Of a stretch of DNA of 64,000 bases, positions 59,368 through 64,000 are shown piece after piece. The notes below the pieces were generated by a model. The model saw only the letters and a list, made by a program, of their open reading frames with translations. It did not search any database and was not told where the DNA came from. The DNA lies in contig PDQK01000026.1 of the NCBI GenBank assembly GCA_002746685.1, positions 1 to 64,000 on the forward strand, given 5' to 3'. Numbering within the stretch: position 1 is the stretch's first letter; the number at the start of each line of letters is the position of its first letter. The position numbers and the translations under genes are program-made. This DNA comes from Desulfobulbus propionicus (lineage in GTDB: Bacteria; Desulfobacterota; Desulfobulbia; Desulfobulbales; Desulfobulbaceae).

Positions 59368-60588
59368 ATGAAACCTGTTGCAATTGCAAAAAATATTTAC
59401 TGGGTTGGAGCTGTTGACTGGCTCACCCGTGACTTCCATGGTTACTCCACCAATCGCGGTACAACCTATAATGCGTTTTTGATCATTGATGAAAAAGTCA
59501 CCCTGATTGATACGGTTAAAGCCGAATACCAAAAAGACCTGATGCATCATATCTCCAGCATCATTGATCCGGAAAAAATCGACTACCTGGTGGTCAATCA
59601 TGTGGAAATGGACCACTCTGGCTCTATTCCACAAGTGATTGATGCCATCAAGCCGGAAAAAATATTCTGCTCTAAAATGGGCCAGAAAGCGCTTCAGCAG
59701 CATTTTCACCGGGAAGACTGGCCATACCATGTGATCAAATCCAATGAAGAAGTCTGCCTGGGAGAACGGACCCTGAGTTTCCTGGAAACCCGGATGCTCC
59801 ACTGGCCAGACTCCATGTTTACCTACGTTAAAGAGGATCAAATTCTGTTTAGCAGTGACGCCTTTGGTGAGCACCTGGCAACCAGCGAGCGTTTTGATGA
59901 CGAGGTAAACCAGGATGTGCTCATGCATGAGGCTACCAAGTATTACGCCAACATCCTCACCCTCTTTTCACCGCTGATTAAAAAACTGCTGGCTCAGGTT
60001 GAAGAAATGCAGCTGCCCATCAAGATGCTGGCCCCGGATCACGGTGTGTTGTGGCGCGGTAACCCTCAGAAAATTATTGACGCCTACAAGAAATGGTCAA
60101 ATAACGAAGGCAACGGAAAGGCAGTAATCATCTACGATACCATGTGGAAATCCACCCGCATGATGGCCGAGAAGGTTGCAGAAGGGCTGCTGGCAGAGGG
60201 TGTCAGCTACAAAATGATTGACCTGCAGGTGAACCATCGCAGTGATGTTATGACCGATGTTTTAGAATCAAGCGCTGTTATTCTTGGCTGCCCGACCTTA
60301 AACAACGGTTTACTGCCTCGTATGGCAGGTTTTCTGATGTATATGCGGGGACTACGCCCAACCAACAAAATTGGAGCTACATTCGGTTCTTTTGGCTGGT
60401 CTGGTGAGGCTGTGAAACTGATGAACGAACAGCTCAAGGAGATGAAGTTCACCATGGGTCATGAAGGATTACGTGTTCCTTACGTTCCAAAAGAAGAACA
60501 CCTTGAGCAATGCGTTGAGCTAGGAAAAACCATCGCTCAGAAAACCAAGGATCTGGCTGCTGGAAAAGAAGTAGAGTCTGTTCTTTAA
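59368..60588 (+). CDS. Flavodiiron protein (rubredoxin:oxygen oxidoreductase)
   Basis: Reduces O2 to water, or NO, using rubredoxin electrons. 406 aa. A beta-lactamase-like diiron domain (about 1-245): H78, E80, D82, H83 (HVEMDH), H in MLHWPDS, D in FSSDAFG, H in APDHGV. Then a flavodoxin domain (about 250-400) with IYDTMWKSTRMMA for FMN. It has no C-terminal rubredoxin, unlike NorV. ATG 59368 has GAGGTG upstream. It ends the oxygen-defence block. Confidence 0.94.
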   Translation: MKPVAIAKNIYWVGAVDWLTRDFHGYSTNRGTTYNAFLIIDEKVTLIDTVKAEYQKDLMHHISSIIDPEKIDYLVVNHVEMDHSGSIPQVIDAIKPEKIFCSKMGQKALQQHFHREDWPYHVIKSNEEVCLGERTLSFLETRMLHWPDSMFTYVKEDQILFSSDAFGEHLATSERFDDEVNQDVLMHEATKYYANILTLFSPLIKKLLAQVEEMQLPIKMLAPDHGVLWRGNPQKIIDAYKKWSNNEGNGKAVIIYDTMWKSTRMMAEKVAEGLLAEGVSYKMIDLQVNHRSDVMTDVLESSAVILGCPTLNNGLLPRMAGFLMYMRGLRPTNKIGATFGSFGWSGEAVKLMNEQLKEMKFTMGHEGLRVPYVPKEEHLEQCVELGKTIAQKTKDLAAGKEVESVL

Positions 60589-60606
60589 CAGATTGTTGGA
60601 AAGGTA

Positions 60607-60643
60607 CGCATCACCTCAAGGCTGAGAGGTGATGCGTTGTTAT
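60607..60643 (+). terminator. Terminator after fprA
   Basis: CGCATCACCTC (60607-60617) and GAGGTGATGCG (60626-60636) form a perfect 11-bp stem with an 8-nt loop, followed by TTGTTATTTTT. It faces cmk from the other side. Confidence 0.9.
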
Positions 60644-60650
60644 TTTTAGC

Positions 60651-61322
60651 CTACCCTTTAACCCGCTCAAACATGAGCTGGATTATTTCTTCAACAGGCT
60701 TATCCGAAGAGTCTATATACACTGCATCTGAGGCCTGCTTAAGAGGAGCTATGGCTCGTTCGCTGTCCGCTTTATCTCTTTTCATGATTTGCATGAGTAA
60801 CTCCTGCTCATCCACCGTCTCACCCTTTTCACGTAACTGCCTGGCTCTGCGCTGCATTCGAATTTCTGGTTGGGCGTCCAGGTAAAATTTCCAGTGTGCT
60901 TGAGGAAAAACCACGGTTCCGGTATCACGTCCTTCGGCAACAATTTTTCCTGCTGCTCCCATTTTCTGTTGCAAGGCAGTGAGGTGCTCCCGGACAGGCG
61001 GGAGAGCAGATACAACTGAAGCAACCATCCCCATTTCAGGGGTACGGATCAGATGCCCCACCTCATTGCCATCCACTAATACCTGTACATCACCATCGTC
61101 CACGGCTGGTAGAAGTTCAAGCTGGAGTTGGCGTAACAGGTCAGCAAGTTGCTGCTCATCATTACAGTCGATACCATACTGCTGACAGGCAAAGCCCACT
61201 GCTCTATACATGGCACCGGTATCCAGGTAGGTGAACCCCAGTTTCGCTGCGAGCCCTCTTGAGACTGTTGATTTCCCCACACCTGAGGGGCCATCAATGG
61301 CCACCACAGCTACCTTAGACAT
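60651..61322 (-). CDS. cmk: Cytidylate kinase
   Basis: Phosphorylates CMP and dCMP. 223 aa from ATG 61322 (MSKVAVVAIDG). P-loop GPSGVGKST near residue 11, YLDTGAMYRA for CMP binding, and EGRDTGTVVFP. It overlaps the hisC stop by 8 nt. It is last of a minus-strand run gatC-gatA-hisC-cmk. Confidence 0.95.
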   Translation of the reverse strand: MSKVAVVAIDGPSGVGKSTVSRGLAAKLGFTYLDTGAMYRAVGFACQQYGIDCNDEQQLADLLRQLQLELLPAVDDGDVQVLVDGNEVGHLIRTPEMGMVASVVSALPPVREHLTALQQKMGAAGKIVAEGRDTGTVVFPQAHWKFYLDAQPEIRMQRRARQLREKGETVDEQELLMQIMKRDKADSERAIAPLKQASDAVYIDSSDKPVEEIIQLMFERVKG

Positions 61323-62424
61323 AGCCAAGCTCTTTCAAGCACATTTTCAGCGCATTGATAAAGCGCTTGTTTTCAGCTTCCGTCCCAATGGTAATCCGGA
61401 TAAAGTCAGGAAAACCGTACGCTTTCATGGAACGAACAATCACCCCCTTGTGCAGCATCGCCTCGTAAAGATCTGTGGCATCGCCTTTCACATCAATGAG
61501 AAAAAAATTGGTATGGGAAGGGTAGGGGGTACAGCCTAGTTTGGTCACCTCTTCAGAAAGCCAATGCAACCCTTTTGCAGTTTCCTCCAGCGTAAATGTA
61601 TAGTGGGCTTCATCCTTAAGCGCTGCCAAGGCCCCTGTTTGGGCTGGAAGGTTTATATTAAACGGCTGCCGTACCCTGTGGAGCAAATCTGCTATCTCTT
61701 GAGCCATAATGCCAAAACCAACTCGCAAACCTGCCAAACCAAAGGCTTTGGAAAAGGTACGTAGGCTCACCAGATGGGGATACTGACCACTTCTTATGTA
61801 GCCCAGCACATCAATACGCTGCTGGGGAGCTACAAAATCAACATAGGCTTCATCTAGAACGACAACAACGCTCTCTGGTAGAGCGTCCATGAACCGCTCG
61901 AACTGGTCACCACGTATCAACGTGCCGGTCGGGTTGTTGGGGTTATCAAGGAAAATGAGCTTGGTTTTCTCACTCACTGATGAACTGATACCACCTAGAT
62001 CATGGTGCATATCCTGCAACGCAAAGACCTTGTTTTCACCACCCCTGACCTGGACAAATTTTTGATACATGAGAAAGGATGGATGGGAGGTAATCACCTC
62101 ATCCCCAGGGGTGACAAAAGCTTTAACCAGAAATTCAATGACTTCATTGGAGCCGTTACCCAGCACTATCTCACCGGGGTCAGCACCCAACCACTTTGCC
62201 AAAGCCTCTGTGAGGTAATAGCTTGAACCGTCTGGATAGCGGTGTAAGCCGTTCAGGGTTTGGGTTATGGCTTCCACAGCCTTGGGCGAAGGACCCCATG
62301 GGTTTTCGTTGGAGGCCAGCTTGATGGAGTCGGTCACTCCATATTCACGCTCCAGCTCATCCAGGGGTTTTCCCGGTGGGTAAGGAACGATATCTTTTAT
62401 ATTTTGTGGTACACTGAGTTGCAT
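61315..62424 (-). CDS. hisC: Histidinol-phosphate aminotransferase
   Basis: PLP aminotransferase of histidine synthesis. 369 aa. SNENPWGPSP and the phosphate motif GNGSNEV; NPNNPTGT and the PLP Lys in SLRTFSKAFGLAGLRVG. It follows gatA by 11 nt. Some members also handle Tyr or Phe, which sequence does not rule out. Confidence 0.94.
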   Translation of the reverse strand: MQLSVPQNIKDIVPYPPGKPLDELEREYGVTDSIKLASNENPWGPSPKAVEAITQTLNGLHRYPDGSSYYLTEALAKWLGADPGEIVLGNGSNEVIEFLVKAFVTPGDEVITSHPSFLMYQKFVQVRGGENKVFALQDMHHDLGGISSSVSEKTKLIFLDNPNNPTGTLIRGDQFERFMDALPESVVVVLDEAYVDFVAPQQRIDVLGYIRSGQYPHLVSLRTFSKAFGLAGLRVGFGIMAQEIADLLHRVRQPFNINLPAQTGALAALKDEAHYTFTLEETAKGLHWLSEEVTKLGCTPYPSHTNFFLIDVKGDATDLYEAMLHKGVIVRSMKAYGFPDFIRITIGTEAENKRFINALKMCLKELGYV

Positions 62425-62435
62425 TCTTTTCTACC

Positions 62436-63902
62436 TTAAGCTGCTTCTATGGTTGGTTTCTTGCCAACTACCCCTGCCTGTTGTTCAAGGTTATAGGCAG
62501 CTTTTATTAACATTTCTTCATTAAAATAAGCTGCTTGCATCTGCATGCCAATGGGCAGTCCTGACGTGGTGAATCCACAAGGTACCGACATTCCTGGAAT
62601 ACCAGCGAGGTTCGCTGATACAGTAAGGATATCACCGAGATACATGGCTAAAGGATCATCCGCTTTTTCGCCAATGGGCCAGGCAGGAACAGGGGTTACA
62701 GGAGAAACAATCAGGTCGCACTGTTCAAAGACTTTCTCAAAATCCTGCTTAATTAAAGTCCGAACCTGGGACGCCTTCTTGAAGTAGGCATCGTAATAGC
62801 CTGCAGAAAGGGCGTAGGTACCGATCAAAATCCGTTTTTTGACCTCATCGCCAAAACCGTGGGAACGTGACTGGTTATACATATCAATAAGTGAGTCAGC
62901 ACGCTTATCCCGATAGCTGTACCGTACGCCGTCGAAACGGGCCAAATTTGAGCTGGCCTCAGCTGGTGCGATGAGGTAATACACAGCAACGCAGTACTCG
63001 GTGTGGGGCAGGGTGACTTCCATCACCTCGGCTCCGGCCTGCTCAAGCATCTTGATACCACCACGCACTGCAGCTTCCACCTCTGGATCCAGCCCTTTAC
63101 CAAAATACTCAGCAGGAATCCCGATGCGGACCCCTTTTAGCCCTGTTTCAAGGGCCCTGGTAAAGTCTGGTACGGGCTGATCAACAGAGGTGGAGTCGTG
63201 GGCATCATAGCCTGAAATAACGTTCATCATCAGGGCACAGTCACTCACATCTTTGGTCATGGGACCAACCTGGTCCAGGGAAGAGGCAAAGGCCACAAGA
63301 CCATAGCGGGATACCCTGCCATAGGTTGGTTTCAAACCCACCACACCGCACAAGGAAGCTGGTTGACGGATGGAGCCACCAGTATCAGTACCAAGGGAAG
63401 CAAAACATTCATCAGCTGCCACTGCAACGGCAGAACCACCGCTTGATCCACCAGCTATATACCCTTTTTTCCAGGGATTTTCAGGAACCGTAAAGGCACA
63501 GTTCTCACTGGTGGAGCCCATGGCAAACTCATCCATGGCCAGCTTTCCAACAATGACCGCACCTGCTTCACGTAGTTTGGTTATAACGGTGGCATCATAG
63601 GGTGGGGTGAAGTGCTCCAGAATCTTCGAGCCACAGGTGGTGGGGAAGTCCTCAGTGCACAGCACATCTTTAACTGCAATGGGAATCCCGCACAAGGGGC
63701 CGCCTTTTCCCTGGCTCCGCAGCTCATCAGCCTGCTTTGCCTGGTTAAGCGCCAGCTCTTTGTTGGTGGATATATAGGCTTTCACGCAAGGCTCAACACG
63801 TTCAATCTGCGTGAAAACAGACTCGGTCAGCTCAACTGAGGTGGTTTCACCACTTTCAAGCAAACGCAACGCCTCATTAAGAGTAAGTGAAAAAAAGTTC
63901 AT
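62436..63902 (-). CDS. gatA: Asp-tRNA(Asn)/Glu-tRNA(Gln) amidotransferase subunit A
   Basis: Amidase that supplies ammonia for transamidation of Glu-tRNA-Gln or Asp-tRNA-Asn. 488 aa from ATG 63902. The triad is K78, S153 and S177 (VKDVL; GGSSGGSAVA; TGGSIRQPA). A longer frame to 63974 covers the gap after gatC and lacks a ribosome site. gatB is not in the window. Confidence 0.96.
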   Translation of the reverse strand: MNFFSLTLNEALRLLESGETTSVELTESVFTQIERVEPCVKAYISTNKELALNQAKQADELRSQGKGGPLCGIPIAVKDVLCTEDFPTTCGSKILEHFTPPYDATVITKLREAGAVIVGKLAMDEFAMGSTSENCAFTVPENPWKKGYIAGGSSGGSAVAVAADECFASLGTDTGGSIRQPASLCGVVGLKPTYGRVSRYGLVAFASSLDQVGPMTKDVSDCALMMNVISGYDAHDSTSVDQPVPDFTRALETGLKGVRIGIPAEYFGKGLDPEVEAAVRGGIKMLEQAGAEVMEVTLPHTEYCVAVYYLIAPAEASSNLARFDGVRYSYRDKRADSLIDMYNQSRSHGFGDEVKKRILIGTYALSAGYYDAYFKKASQVRTLIKQDFEKVFEQCDLIVSPVTPVPAWPIGEKADDPLAMYLGDILTVSANLAGIPGMSVPCGFTTSGLPIGMQMQAAYFNEEMLIKAAYNLEQQAGVVGKKPTIEAA

Positions 63903-63948
63903 GATAATTGGGCTAAGAAAAAGGAAAACAGGTTGGTTGACTTTGCAT

Positions 63949-64000
63949 TTACCGTATAACGCGAGGCACAACAAAGGACTCTTGGTTATCCTCAGGAGCA
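63949..64000 (-). CDS. gatC: GatC, C-terminal end (partial)
   Basis: The last 16 codons read APEDNQESFVVPRVIR, then TAA at 63949. This is the GatC C-terminus (VVPRV motif). The start lies beyond the window edge. 46 nt separate it from gatA. Confidence 0.85.
   Translation of the reverse strand, partial: APEDNQESFVVPRVIR

Overview
The window looks like chromosomal DNA of an anaerobic, Gram-negative, sulfur-metabolising bacterium, most likely of the Desulfobulbales / former Deltaproteobacteria. This is an inference from gene content: desulfoferrodoxin with rubredoxin and a rubredoxin:oxygen oxidoreductase, a DsrE-like protein, FNR/HcpR-like operator sites, many 4Fe-4S proteins, OmpA/Pal and DegP envelope proteins, and a ParABS locus with a perfect parS. 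No rRNA, tRNA, CRISPR array, prophage or intact insertion sequence was seen. Coding density is high and most genes are housekeeping.

Layout. 1-3.3 kb: a PerR-type regulator and catalase-peroxidase katG, separated by a 117-bp MITE-like insert and a leader with a perfect 20-bp hairpin. 3.6-7.8 kb (minus): pyrF with a coupled unknown gene, an M24 peptidase with a coiled-coil protein, and rsmB. 8.0-10.4 kb: three Hsp20 genes, and divergent from them a double ribbon-helix-helix-like protein, with a long palindrome between. 10.6-17.5 kb (minus): a tightly overlapping MoxR / DUF58 / DUF4381 / VWA / VWA-TPR / BatD operon behind a small membrane protein. 17.8-21.1 kb: a DUF1858-DUF438-hemerythrin-PAS protein behind two FNR-like sites, a decayed YefM-type antitoxin, and an amino-acid permease with an attenuator-like leader. 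21.6-27.5 kb: DegP/HtrA protease, aconitase, and a B12-binding radical SAM protein. 27.5-34.1 kb (minus): an orphan NorQ/NorD (CbbQ/CbbO-type) pair, tcdA, tatD, citrate synthase and an ABM-domain protein. 34.5-45.6 kb: an HTH-Cys-rich regulator, mnmA, mtaB, cinA, recA, panE (opposite strand), folA, rsmE, dtd and an M16C peptidase. 45.6-51 kb: a DUF1992 protein, nadB, parS, parA, parB, a 51-aa CXXC membrane peptide with a polyferredoxin membrane protein, and an SH3 protein. 51-53.4 kb: bioC, a GDPD and bioD. 53.5-57.2 kb: arfB, a polar amino-acid ABC transporter and a Pal lipoprotein. 57.4-60.6 kb: an oxygen-defence block (Fur family regulator with an extra C-terminal winged helix, desulfoferrodoxin, rubredoxin, DsrE-like protein, flavodiiron oxidase). 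60.7-64 kb (minus): cmk, hisC, gatA and the 3' end of gatC.

How the genes work together. Oxidative-stress defence appears twice, at both ends: peroxide removal by KatG under a PerR-like protein, and superoxide and O2 reduction by Dfx, Rd and FprA next to a Fur-like fusion that has a perfect Fur-type palindrome in front of it. Two separate MoxR-type AAA+ / VWA chaperone systems are present (the Bat-like operon and NorQD). RNA and protein-synthesis genes are frequent (rsmB, rsmE, mnmA, mtaB, tcdA, dtd, arfB, gatCA). A perfect parS beside parAB suggests that the replication origin may be near. Small repeats (the 117-bp element and a family built on TGAATCCGTGA half-sites) occupy several intergenic regions.
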